This document shows, piece by piece, positions 15,497 through 23,820 of a stretch of 64,000 bases of DNA. The stretch lies in NCBI GenBank assembly GCA_034932485.1, contig JAYFOQ010000021.1, positions 254,048-318,047 on the forward strand, written 5' to 3'. Position 1 is the first letter of the stretch, and every line of letters starts with the position of its first letter. Under the pieces are notes generated by a model that searched no databases, had not been told where the DNA came from, and saw nothing but the letters and a program-made list of their open reading frames with translations. This stretch comes from Gordonibacter sp034932485 (GTDB lineage Bacteria; Actinomycetota; Coriobacteriia; Coriobacteriales; Eggerthellaceae). Made by a program: the position numbers and the translations under genes.

Positions 15497-17749
15497 ATGA
15501 CTCGTCAAGAAAAAACCGAGAAGTCGCACAAAGGCACGATCAGCTTCTCGCGCCGCAACTTCTTAGGAGGAGCAGCGCTTGCTCTTGGAGCGGGAGCACT
15601 AACAACCGTGGGTGGCCTTACGGGATGCGCGCCAAATACCCTTGATCCGAAGGAGGGAAAAGGATCAAAGGATACACAATCCTCTACACAATCTGCCTCT
15701 ACCATCAATCAACAAGATGAATCTTACACGTCGGCAACCACCGATTTCGCTCCTTTAGGAACAAGCTTCACCATAGGTAAGCTTACCTTGCGCAACCGTT
15801 TCGTGAAGAGCTCTGCTGGTGCCGATACGCTAAGCCCCAAGGCGACGGAAATGAGCAAAAATTTCATTGAATACCATCGGAACTTTGCTAAAGGCGGAGC
15901 CGCTATGGTATGGACTGAGGGACTCAGCTCCATTTTTACCGTTGATCCAAAAACGCAGACGACTAAAGGTCTCATCACTACCGCAGGTGGAGCAGACATG
16001 TTCCGTCCCGTCGCAGATGCCGTTCACGAACAGGGAAGCTATATTGGCTACCAGTATTCGTCAATGGTGCTAAATTCAAAAGATCTCTCGCTTGATGATA
16101 TCCGGTTCGTTCAGCAAGGCATCGTAGATTTAGCCTTAATCTTAAAAAACGCTGGCTTCGACGCATTAGAAATCAACGCGGGTTCAGCACACTTCTTCAA
16201 CAGCTTCCTTTCGCGATACTACAACACGCGCACCGACGAGTACGGCCCTCAATCTGCTGAATCGAGAGCCCGTATTCTAACCGAGCTTATTCCTCAAATC
16301 AAAAAAGCATGCGGCGAAGATTTTGTCGTACAAATACTCATGAATGCCGCCGAAGAAAACGATAAGGCACTTGGAGATAACGATAAGTGCCTTATCGTTG
16401 AGGAAGCTATCGACCACGCACGTTTATTCGAAAAGGCGGGCGCCGACAGTCTCTATATTCGCTGCTCTGTTCCCGGAATGCATATAGCTCAATTTGCACC
16501 CGATTTACATCATGTCGGATACAAAACCAATGGCATAAGCGGTTACGGGACAACAATAGATTTCTCACAGCATTTTGACGGTATCGTAAACGGTCAATAC
16601 TCCGGTTGTGCATCATGGGTCAATGCTGCTGCCGAAATAAAAAAGAATGTTTCAATTCCCGTGGGTGCCTCGGGCTATCTAGATCCTCGAACAGCACCAG
16701 ACTTAACCGTCGAGGCAATCACAAGCGGTAAAATCGATTTCCTTCTTATGAATAGGCCCCTCACCGTTGATCCAGAGCTTCCCAACAAGCTTCTCAACGG
16801 GAAACGCAGCGAGGTTGCTCCGTGCTGCCGATGCATGCACTGCCACAATAAGGGTGGAAGCGAACTTTACAGCGGCGATGGAAAAGAATACTGCCGCGTC
16901 AACGCCATTACTCAACGGGCCTTTACGGAGGACATGCCCGAAGGCTATGAACTGCTCGCTGCTCAGGAGAAAAAGTCTGTCATGGTTATCGGCGGCGGTC
17001 CGGCAGGGCTCGAAGCCGCACGGATAGCCGCAATGCGCGGGCATAGTGTTTCGCTCTACGAAAAACAAGCATCTCTTGGCGGTCTTGTTAAGACCGCGAG
17101 CGCCTACAAGGGCAATCATGAGCGATTGGGAGATCTGGTTGATTATCTACAGCAACAGCAACAAATCACAGGTGTTGAGGTAATCACCAATACCGAAGCC
17201 TCGGTAGAAACTATCAAAAAGGCTAATCCCGATGTTGTTATTGTTGCTATCGGCGGAAAGCGCTCTTCTAAACTCTCGACAGAAGGAAAAGTCAACGTTG
17301 TCGGTGTTCAGAATTTAACGACTTCCGAAATCGGCGAGCGTGTTGTGATCTGCGGTGCGGGCGCTCAAGCAATAGACTGCGCTCTCTTTCTGCTTGCTCA
17401 AGGAAAAAAGATTCAAATGGTCAACCCCGGAACACAGCGCGACCTAGGGAAAGAGCAATCAATGTGGGTTCGCTCTTTCGTTATTCCCCACCTCACCTCC
17501 AAAGGTGTGAGGATATGGAACAACGCCGAAATCGATTCCGCCTCAGAAGAGGGACTGTCGATAATAACCGGCGGAACGCATAAGACAATAACATGCGACA
17601 CTATTGTTGAATGCTACGATATGGAACCTAATGGCGACCTCGCTAAAGAACTTTCTGGCTTCACTGTTTACGAAATTGGCGATTGCGCCGCTCCGCGGAA
17701 CATTGCCCAAGCTATCGCATCGGGCAATCTTACCGCACGAAAGATCTAG
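15497..17749 (+). CDS. Tat-exported lipoprotein-like NADH:flavin oxidoreductase (FMN/Fe-S/FAD)
   Basis: A 750-residue enzyme of the old yellow enzyme/2,4-dienoyl-CoA reductase type. The N-terminus has a twin-arginine motif FSRRNFLGG, a hydrophobic stretch and LTGC, a lipobox-like end, so it is likely folded inside and anchored outside the membrane. An FMN TIM barrel covers about residues 90-430, CCRCMHCHNKGG plus a later Cys provides a [4Fe-4S] site, and VMVIGGGPAGLEAA begins the FAD/NAD(P) part near residue 495. ATG 15497 follows GGAGGAGG. Exported reductases of this kind are common respiratory enzymes in Eggerthellales. The electron acceptor is unknown, and how electrons reach it is unclear because no cytochrome or FMN-transfer partner gene is adjacent. 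Confidence 0.85.
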   Translation: MTRQEKTEKSHKGTISFSRRNFLGGAALALGAGALTTVGGLTGCAPNTLDPKEGKGSKDTQSSTQSASTINQQDESYTSATTDFAPLGTSFTIGKLTLRNRFVKSSAGADTLSPKATEMSKNFIEYHRNFAKGGAAMVWTEGLSSIFTVDPKTQTTKGLITTAGGADMFRPVADAVHEQGSYIGYQYSSMVLNSKDLSLDDIRFVQQGIVDLALILKNAGFDALEINAGSAHFFNSFLSRYYNTRTDEYGPQSAESRARILTELIPQIKKACGEDFVVQILMNAAEENDKALGDNDKCLIVEEAIDHARLFEKAGADSLYIRCSVPGMHIAQFAPDLHHVGYKTNGISGYGTTIDFSQHFDGIVNGQYSGCASWVNAAAEIKKNVSIPVGASGYLDPRTAPDLTVEAITSGKIDFLLMNRPLTVDPELPNKLLNGKRSEVAPCCRCMHCHNKGGSELYSGDGKEYCRVNAITQRAFTEDMPEGYELLAAQEKKSVMVIGGGPAGLEAARIAAMRGHSVSLYEKQASLGGLVKTASAYKGNHERLGDLVDYLQQQQQITGVEVITNTEASVETIKKANPDVVIVAIGGKRSSKLSTEGKVNVVGVQNLTTSEIGERVVICGAGAQAIDCALFLLAQGKKIQMVNPGTQRDLGKEQSMWVRSFVIPHLTSKGVRIWNNAEIDSASEEGLSIITGGTHKTITCDTIVECYDMEPNGDLAKELSGFTVYEIGDCAAPRNIAQAIASGNLTARKI

Positions 17750-17775
17750 CTAATCGGTAAAAACCCCGTTAACCA

Positions 17776-17815
17776 CACCGTGTCGCTTGAGCATTCTCAT
17801 TCAAGCGACACGGTG
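17776..17815. terminator. strong 15-bp hairpin between convergent genes
   Basis: CACCGTGTCGCTTGA pairs perfectly with its complement at 17801-17815 around a 10-nt loop. No T-run follows, so termination efficiency is uncertain, but it lies in the gap between the converging flavin reductase and MBL genes. Confidence 0.6.
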
Positions 17816-17853
17816 CTCGTACTTACCGTATAGTTTTCGACCTACCTTCATAC

Positions 17854-18810
17854 TCAGCGCACACTCACAAGTCGGTTCTGGTAGGCCACGTGCACACAAG
17901 CGCCATGTCCTTCGCGCTCAACGATTCTCGAAAGCGCATCGCTGGGCATACGGTAGGTATTGTTGTTCTGGGAAATATGCATGGCCACCACCTGCTCAAG
18001 CCGATTGCTCAAAAGCGAAGCAAGTGCTTCGGCGGCCTGTTCGTTTGACAGGTGTCCAAAATCGGAACCCACGCGCCGCTTTATCGGGTACGGATACGGG
18101 CCATCGGCAAGCATCTGTACGTCGTGGTTACTCTCAAGAGCAAGCAAACGCACACCCAGTAAGGCCTCGTGAGCCTCTCCCGTCACAACGCCAGTGTCTG
18201 TTACAAACCCCACTGCGTCACCATCGGCAGCTTCAATGCGAAAACCGCAGGAAGACGCGGCATCGTGGGATGTCTGGAACGAGTACACCGACAATCCAGC
18301 CAACGACAACATCCCCTTAACGTCAAAACTGCGAACATCATGAACATCCTCAAGCGCGCCAATCTCAGAACTTGCCCTGCGCACGGCCTGATCAGCATAT
18401 ACCGTAGGAACAGTACCCTGTTTTGCCAAACCGCGTAGCACCACACCCAGCCCCTTTGTGTGATCGGTATGATCATGAGTCACAAGAATGGCGGCCAACT
18501 TAGCGGGATCAAAACCAGCCTCATCGCAGCGCGTAAAAAAATCGCGTTTACAGATGCCGCAATCCACCAGAATACCCTCTCCGGTAACTCCATCTTCAAT
18601 CACGGCCGCATTCCCTCGGCTGCCGCTGGCAAGCACATGCAACTTCAGTCTTCCCGCGTTCAAAAGGGACCCCATAACTCCCGCGCCACAACCATCACGC
18701 ACAGCACCAGTCGCAACAGGTGTATCATGCCCACCCACTATACATTTATCACAAGCGCGCCGAGCCTCAACCTGCTCCCTTGAAAAAACCTCATCAAAAG
18801 ATATGTCCAC
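17854..18810 (-). CDS. MBL-fold metallo-hydrolase (YycJ/WalJ-like)
   Basis: A 318-residue metallo-beta-lactamase-fold protein. The core starts LKLHVLASGSRGNAAVIE, the YycJ-type opening, and the metal motif is THDHTDH, followed by TSHDAASS, GFVTDTG and ESNHD. The first about 45 residues, with CDKC, precede the fold and may be an N-terminal extension. The start is GTG 18810 with GGAAG 8-10 nt upstream; an internal ATG at 18675 would remove the extension. YycJ-type proteins are single-strand exonuclease-like hydrolases linked to the WalRK system, but no walRK genes are present here, so the role stays general. Confidence 0.8.
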   Translation of the reverse strand: MDISFDEVFSREQVEARRACDKCIVGGHDTPVATGAVRDGCGAGVMGSLLNAGRLKLHVLASGSRGNAAVIEDGVTGEGILVDCGICKRDFFTRCDEAGFDPAKLAAILVTHDHTDHTKGLGVVLRGLAKQGTVPTVYADQAVRRASSEIGALEDVHDVRSFDVKGMLSLAGLSVYSFQTSHDAASSCGFRIEAADGDAVGFVTDTGVVTGEAHEALLGVRLLALESNHDVQMLADGPYPYPIKRRVGSDFGHLSNEQAAEALASLLSNRLEQVVAMHISQNNNTYRMPSDALSRIVEREGHGACVHVAYQNRLVSVR

Positions 18811-18957
18811 GCGGTTTCTTCCTGTTCTTCCGTATCGTCGTTTTGACGATTGTACTCGATAAGCATCCCACCTAAGAAAGCGCCCAAAAAGAACGCAGGT
18901 TGACTTTTAAAGAAATAATGGCAGCCAAAAAACGAAAGGTAGGGCGAACAATGCTCC

Positions 18958-18981
18958 AATTGAGCCGAAAACGCCTCAATT
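18958..18981. promoter_or_regulatory. inverted repeat upstream of the EIIC-like permease
   Basis: AATTGAG and CTCAATT form a perfect 7-bp inverted repeat with a 10-bp spacer, about 90 bp before the permease start and 150 bp before the MBL start. It may be an operator. A weak TATAGT -10 lies at about 19020. Confidence 0.35.
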
Positions 18982-19066
18982 AACTAACCAGAAACCTTAA
19001 TACACCCCTATAGCGTAGTATAGTGTGAAAATTTTACGCCACCATCCCCCTACGCAAGGAGACGAC

Positions 19067-20131
19067 ATGACCCAAGGATCTTTTGCCGGATTCCTCAAAC
19101 GTAAAGACATCGAGATCTCCTTCCAACGCTACGCTATCGACGCCCTCTCCGCCATGGCGCAGGGCTTGTTCGCCTCTTTACTTATTGGCACCATCCTCGA
19201 CACTGTTGGCAACCTAACCGGAATCGTCTTCTTCAACGAAATTGGCGGATTCGCGAAAAGCGTGGCCGGACCCGCCATGGCTATCGCTATTGGATATGCA
19301 TTACACACACCACCCCTCGTGCTCTTCTCGTTAGCGGCAGTAGGCTGCGCAGCCAATACCGCAGGAGGAGCAGGCGGCCCTTTGGCAGTGCTAGTAGTAG
19401 CCATCGTTGCATCTGAGCTTGGAAAAGCAGTGTCCAAAGAAACAAAAATAGACATTATCGTGACCCCTGCCGTTACTGTCGCTGGGGGCTGCGGTCTCGC
19501 TCTAGCTGTTGCACCCTGGGTAGGCGCGCTTGCTTCATCTTTGGGTGCATTTATTATGTGGGCAACTGAGCTACAGCCCTTCTTTATGGGCATTATTGTG
19601 TCGGTGGTTATAGGAATCGCACTCACCCTTCCCATATCGTCAGCCGCCATCTGCGCAGCACTCAGTTTGACTGGTTTGGCGGGCGGCGCCGCGCTGGCTG
19701 GCTGCTGCACCCAAATGGTGGGTTTTGCGGTTATGAGTTTCCGAGAAAACGGTATAGGTGGCCTGTTGTCACAGGGGCTAGGCACCTCCATGCTGCAAAT
19801 GGGAAACATTATGAAAAAGCCAGTGATCTGGCTGCCAACCATCTTAGCTTCAGCCATTATCGGACCTCTTGCTACCTGCGTATTTCAGCTACAGCAAAAC
19901 GGTCCAGCCATTGCCTCAGGCATGGGCACAAGCGGACTGGTGGGTCCCATTGGTGTATATACTGGCTGGGTGACAGATATGACATCAGGAGGAACCGCGC
20001 CAGGCGCATTCGAATGGCTCGGGCTTGCACTGATTTGCTTTATTCTACCCGCGCTCATAACAGGCGCTCTCTCCTTCGCCATGCGCAAAGCAGGGCTCAT
20101 CAAGGATGGCGATTTAACCTTGGATGCATAA
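19067..20131 (+). CDS. PTS EIIC-like membrane permease (PTS_EIIC_2 family)
   Basis: A 354-residue membrane protein with about nine to ten hydrophobic helices and many small-residue stretches (GGAGGPLAVLVVAIVASELGKA, GMGTSGLVGPIGVYTGW). It fits the PTS_EIIC_2 family, stand-alone relatives of sugar-PTS IIC. ATG 19067 has AAGGAGA 6 nt upstream; the frame opens at GTG 19025 without a site. No EIIA or EIIB gene is in the neighbourhood, so PEP-dependent transport is unproven and the protein may act alone. Substrate unknown. Confidence 0.7.
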   Translation: MTQGSFAGFLKRKDIEISFQRYAIDALSAMAQGLFASLLIGTILDTVGNLTGIVFFNEIGGFAKSVAGPAMAIAIGYALHTPPLVLFSLAAVGCAANTAGGAGGPLAVLVVAIVASELGKAVSKETKIDIIVTPAVTVAGGCGLALAVAPWVGALASSLGAFIMWATELQPFFMGIIVSVVIGIALTLPISSAAICAALSLTGLAGGAALAGCCTQMVGFAVMSFRENGIGGLLSQGLGTSMLQMGNIMKKPVIWLPTILASAIIGPLATCVFQLQQNGPAIASGMGTSGLVGPIGVYTGWVTDMTSGGTAPGAFEWLGLALICFILPALITGALSFAMRKAGLIKDGDLTLDA

Positions 20132-20157
20132 AGCAAAAAATAGCGCTGAGCAGCTTA

Positions 20158-20991
20158 TTAAAGCCGCATCACAATACCCGTAACCAATCGGGCGAAATCC
20201 ATCTCGCGCAGGCGTGCCACATCCAGCACCTCAACACCATTGGGGGAAGCACCCTCCACCCCACACGCCATGTTTGATATGAGCGAAATACCCAACACCC
20301 GCATGCCTACATGGCGTGCAGCAATAACCTCTTCCACCACACTCATAGCAACCGTGTCTGCACCCCATACGCGAAACATACGTATCTCGGCAGGCGTCTC
20401 AAAACTCGGGCCCAAAAGGCCCAGGTAAACGCCTTCTTGGATGCGTACGTCTAGTTCAGCCGCTTTATCGCGGGCAAGAGCACGCAGTTCCGGATCGAAT
20501 GCATCTTTCATTGAGAAAAAGCGATCGGATAGGTCTGCTGGGTCGGGAGCCGCAATGGGGTTACGACCAGTAAAATTAATCTGGTCGGACATAATACAGA
20601 AATCTCCCACCTGATAGGTTTCGTTGATAGCCCCTGCAGCGTTAGTTGTAATAAGTGTACGCACACCCAACCGCTCCATCAACCACACAGGATAAGCCAC
20701 CTCTTGGGCATTATTGCCCTCGTAGCCATGTAGGCGTCCCTGCATGGCCAACACACACGTGCCCCCCAACATACCACAGACAAATCGACCCACATGACTC
20801 TCTGCCGTACTGGTATTCATGTATGGCACCTCTGCATAGGGCACATACACTGCATCTTCAATCTCGTTAGCAAGCGGATTCAGGCCCGATCCTAAAATAA
20901 GCCCAATTTTCGGCTCACGTTCTCCCAGCTGCTGTTTGAGCAACTGAACAGATTGGGTAAGATTATCGTCAAGTATATTGCGCTCGAGCAT
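20158..20991 (-). CDS. punA: purine nucleoside phosphorylase
   Basis: A 277-residue trimeric-type PNP that splits (deoxy)inosine and guanosine with phosphate in purine salvage. Motifs are LILGSGLNPLA (phosphate loop), GRLHGYEG, TNAAGAIN, the purine-site GPSFETPAEIRMF and SNMACG. The start ATG 20991 follows GGAGGTCACC. It converges with the EIIC-like gene with a 26-bp gap. Length and motifs are normal. Confidence 0.92.
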   Translation of the reverse strand: MLERNILDDNLTQSVQLLKQQLGEREPKIGLILGSGLNPLANEIEDAVYVPYAEVPYMNTSTAESHVGRFVCGMLGGTCVLAMQGRLHGYEGNNAQEVAYPVWLMERLGVRTLITTNAAGAINETYQVGDFCIMSDQINFTGRNPIAAPDPADLSDRFFSMKDAFDPELRALARDKAAELDVRIQEGVYLGLLGPSFETPAEIRMFRVWGADTVAMSVVEEVIAARHVGMRVLGISLISNMACGVEGASPNGVEVLDVARLREMDFARLVTGIVMRL

Positions 20992-21538
20992 GGTGACCTC
21001 CTGCCAACCCTAAGGCATCTTGCAGATAATAAGAAGTATGATCATATCACGAACGATCGCACAAACAAGCATTACTGCTCGCCTAACAACAGCGACCACC
21101 AAAAATAACCCAGCAACAAAGGAGCCGCCAGAGACAGTATACTTCCTCATCGGAACAGCTCCGCTTCGGCCAAGGCTCCACAAGCGAACTACCAGCCGGG
21201 ATCCCCGCAAGTCGGGGTACCTACCATTCGCGGTCTACGCCGAGCCTTTCTCTCTCGGTCTACCTTTGCCGGTCTGCCTCTACCCGCCCTTACACCCTCC
21301 CCCATCTCAGTTCTACCAGCTTAAATTATCAACAGAAACCAAATAGTGGCAGAAATTTTCGTTTCTGTGATTTTCACAGAAGATTCTATCTTTCTCTGAC
21401 TTTCTCAATATTACTGAAACGCTGATCAAAACCGCATATCTTACGAGATCTCACCGGTCTTCCCAAAAAAGGAATTCTCATCATGCATAATAAATCACAA
21501 AACCGAAAATACGTGCCACATTATGATAGCATGACCCA
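20992..21538. other. 547-bp intergenic region with a GC-rich, hairpin-rich core
   Basis: No credible protein gene is seen. The middle (about 21140-21310) is G+C-rich between A+T-rich flanks and folds locally: CCCCG-CAAGT-CGGGG lies at about 21203-21217 and CCGAG-N9-CTCGG at about 21240-21258. CGGTCTAC/GCC recurs at 21231, 21256 and 21270. A separate pair ACAGAAAC/GTTTCTGT spans about 21334-21369. A TATGAT reading toward punA lies near 21042. The core could be a structured RNA on either strand, but it does not match RNase P RNA, 4.5S RNA or tmRNA by eye. Confidence 0.35.
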
Positions 21539-22513
21539 ATGGATATTCTTGTAAGCCATAACTCCGCCCTAGAATACTGGCGGACCGTAGACGAAACCTT
21601 CCTCGGAAACAGCCGCTCGCGAAGGCTCGCAACAACACGTGCCCGCCGTGCGCTCGCAAGCCTTGAAAAACCTCGTCTATCCTCGGGAAATCGTCGTCCA
21701 GCTGGATGCACGCTGCCCCTTAACGTACTTGCATCAGATGCGCGAAACCGCTCTCAGACACTGAAAATATCCAGCAGCCAATGGAGCAGTCCCCTTCCCG
21801 AAAAATCCTTTGTGCAGGCAGGTGGAGGGCTCTTGGTAAGCACTCCGGAGTTCGTTTATTTGCAGATGGCGAGCAGATTATCGCTTGCACACCTTATTGT
21901 CTTGGCTTACGAGCTGTGCGGAACGTACCTCCAGGGAAAAGAAGGACCAGCAAGCAAACGTTCGGTGCCGCTTACCTCAACATCTAAGTTGCTGACATTT
22001 GTCGAAAAGGCACCATCCACGCCAGGACGCAAACGAGCCTTGCGCGCACTACGCTACACCTTGGACAACGCCGCCTCTCCCATGGAGTCGATACTATCCA
22101 TACTGCTCTGCCTCCCCTACGCATTAGGAGGTTACGCACTTGAACAGCCCAAGCTCAACTATCGCGTCGACATACCGAACAGGTTACGCAAACTCGCAGA
22201 CCGTGAATACTGTATCTGTGACCTTTGCTGGCCCGAGATGAAGCTAGTCGTAGAGTACGACAGCAAGCTACACCATAGCGATCCTGAGCGTCGAGAAAGC
22301 GACCGACGGCGGCAAAGCACCCTAACCGCACGAGGTTTTACGGTTGTATCCGTATCGAATACCCAGATAATGGACGGCCATGCGTTCAATCGCTTATCAC
22401 ATCAACTCGCCAGACTTATCGGCAAGCGTCTGCGCTATATAGATCCCGACTTCACACGCAAGCACCTCCAGCTGCGCAGTGAATTATTTGAGGCGATTGG
22501 TATCTTCAAATAG
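21539..22513 (+). CDS. DUF559/Vsr-like endonuclease-domain protein
   Basis: A 324-residue protein that starts at ATG 21539 with MDILVSHNSALEYWR, a helical opening seen in AbiEi-like and DUF559 proteins. The C-terminal half has LADREYCICDLCWPEMKLVVEYDSKLHH and FTVVSVSNTQI, a PD-(D/E)XK/Vsr-like core: D-containing strand, E of VVEYD and a K. The N-terminal half is less conserved. Such single genes are common in Coriobacteriia and Actinobacteria. They resemble AbiE-type antitoxins but no AbiEii partner is here. A DNA-processing or regulatory role is possible; function is unknown. Confidence 0.6.
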   Translation: MDILVSHNSALEYWRTVDETFLGNSRSRRLATTRARRALASLEKPRLSSGNRRPAGCTLPLNVLASDARNRSQTLKISSSQWSSPLPEKSFVQAGGGLLVSTPEFVYLQMASRLSLAHLIVLAYELCGTYLQGKEGPASKRSVPLTSTSKLLTFVEKAPSTPGRKRALRALRYTLDNAASPMESILSILLCLPYALGGYALEQPKLNYRVDIPNRLRKLADREYCICDLCWPEMKLVVEYDSKLHHSDPERRESDRRRQSTLTARGFTVVSVSNTQIMDGHAFNRLSHQLARLIGKRLRYIDPDFTRKHLQLRSELFEAIGIFK

Positions 22514-22604
22514 GACAGACTCTGTTACTAATCAAGGACATACCCGACACTCTCCCCACAAACGCCATCGTGCCAAACTCATCGACAGTTCGACGCATCG
22601 AGCT

Positions 22605-22646
22605 CACTCTTCATCGGTTCACTCTTCATCGAGACCACTCTTCATC
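22605..22646. repeat. three tandem 11-bp repeats after prmC
   Basis: CACTCTTCATC occurs three times at 22605, 22620 and 22636 with 4-5 bp spacers, just past the prmC stop codon. It looks like a local duplication. Confidence 0.7.
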
Positions 22647-22659
22647 AATGATTCGGGCA

Positions 22660-23790
22660 CTACAGGGAACGACGAGCCACCAACACACGAGGACGACGCG
22701 TGAGGTCATCAACCACGCGTACATCAGTAAAACCCGCCTCTTGCGCCAGATGAGCCGCTTTATCCAGACAGGTCTCATGCAACTCAAAGGCGAACGCACC
22801 GCCCGGCTTAAGCGCACGAGCACAGAAAGGCAACAGGCGCCGGAATATGTCCAGGCCGTCGACACCACCATCCAATGCTAGTGTCGGCTCAAATTCGGCC
22901 ACTTCACGCGGGATTTTGTCTAGTACTACCGTAGGAACGTAGGGAGGATTGGAAACCACCAGGTCAAAGTGTCCCATAAGCTCCGTATCTATACCTTCAC
23001 CCAAATCGCACGCCAAAACCCGTACGCGATCATCAAGGCCAAGCGCGGAAGCGTTCTCGCTCGCCAGCGCCACAGCCTCAGGTGCGATATCGGTGGCCAC
23101 GACGTGCGCGAGGGAATGCTCGTAGGCAATAGAACAGGCAATACACCCCGACCCCGTGCATAAATCAGCCACAAGCGGCCCCGCTAGCTGGACAGCCCTA
23201 CCAGACTCACCTACCCCACCTACTTGCGACAATATCTGATCGCCGCCACCAATCTCGCCGTTTCGTGGCAATGCCTGATCGTCAGAAATAGTTGAAGAAG
23301 ATGTCGACTCAGTCAAAGATACTGCACGAGCAAGCAGGCCATCCTCCGGCCCGAGGATGGTGCCCTCCATCGACACCACACCTGCCAACGAAGCCGCAGT
23401 ACCTACACTCATCCTGTCATCCGCAGCACGCGGTCGCGGTGCAGCAGGAAGCAAAGCAAGAGCCTCGCTCACCAAAACCTCAGTCTCGGGTCGCGGAATA
23501 AGCACGCCGGAGCGCACTTTAACGGTAATATGCCGGAAGGCCACTTCGCCGGTAATATATTGAAGCGGCTCACCCGCCCCCCGCCGCGTCACATAGCCGC
23601 GCAACACGTCGCGTTCTTCTAAAGTAAGAGGCTGCTCAAAATGGGTATACAGGTCAATACGACGCATGCCACACGCCTCACACAGCAACCATTGGGCCGA
23701 GATACGAGGATTCTCGTCCCCCTTGCGTTCAAGGTAGCCCGCCGTCCAGTCGAGCGCTGCTTTGATAGTCCAGATATCGTTTTCAGCCAC
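22660..23790 (-). CDS. prmC: release factor glutamine N5-methyltransferase with a central insertion
   Basis: Methylates the glutamine of the GGQ motif of RF1/RF2 using SAM. The N-terminal helical domain (residues 1-100) and LIPRPETEVLV are normal, as are motif I VADLCTGSGCIACSIA (from residue 207) and the catalytic NPPY (281-284). The protein has 376 residues against about 280-290 in the family. The excess is a low-complexity Ser/Gly/Ala-rich insertion at about 115-204, between PETE and motif I, a place where homologues have a short loop. Start is GTG 23790 with GAGG upstream. prfA ends 30 bp upstream on the same strand, the usual prfA-prmC pair. Confidence 0.9.
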   Translation of the reverse strand: MAENDIWTIKAALDWTAGYLERKGDENPRISAQWLLCEACGMRRIDLYTHFEQPLTLEERDVLRGYVTRRGAGEPLQYITGEVAFRHITVKVRSGVLIPRPETEVLVSEALALLPAAPRPRAADDRMSVGTAASLAGVVSMEGTILGPEDGLLARAVSLTESTSSSTISDDQALPRNGEIGGGDQILSQVGGVGESGRAVQLAGPLVADLCTGSGCIACSIAYEHSLAHVVATDIAPEAVALASENASALGLDDRVRVLACDLGEGIDTELMGHFDLVVSNPPYVPTVVLDKIPREVAEFEPTLALDGGVDGLDIFRRLLPFCARALKPGGAFAFELHETCLDKAAHLAQEAGFTDVRVVDDLTRRPRVLVARRSL

Positions 23791-23820
23791 AGGTATACCC
23801 TCACCAGTCGACGAACGCGC

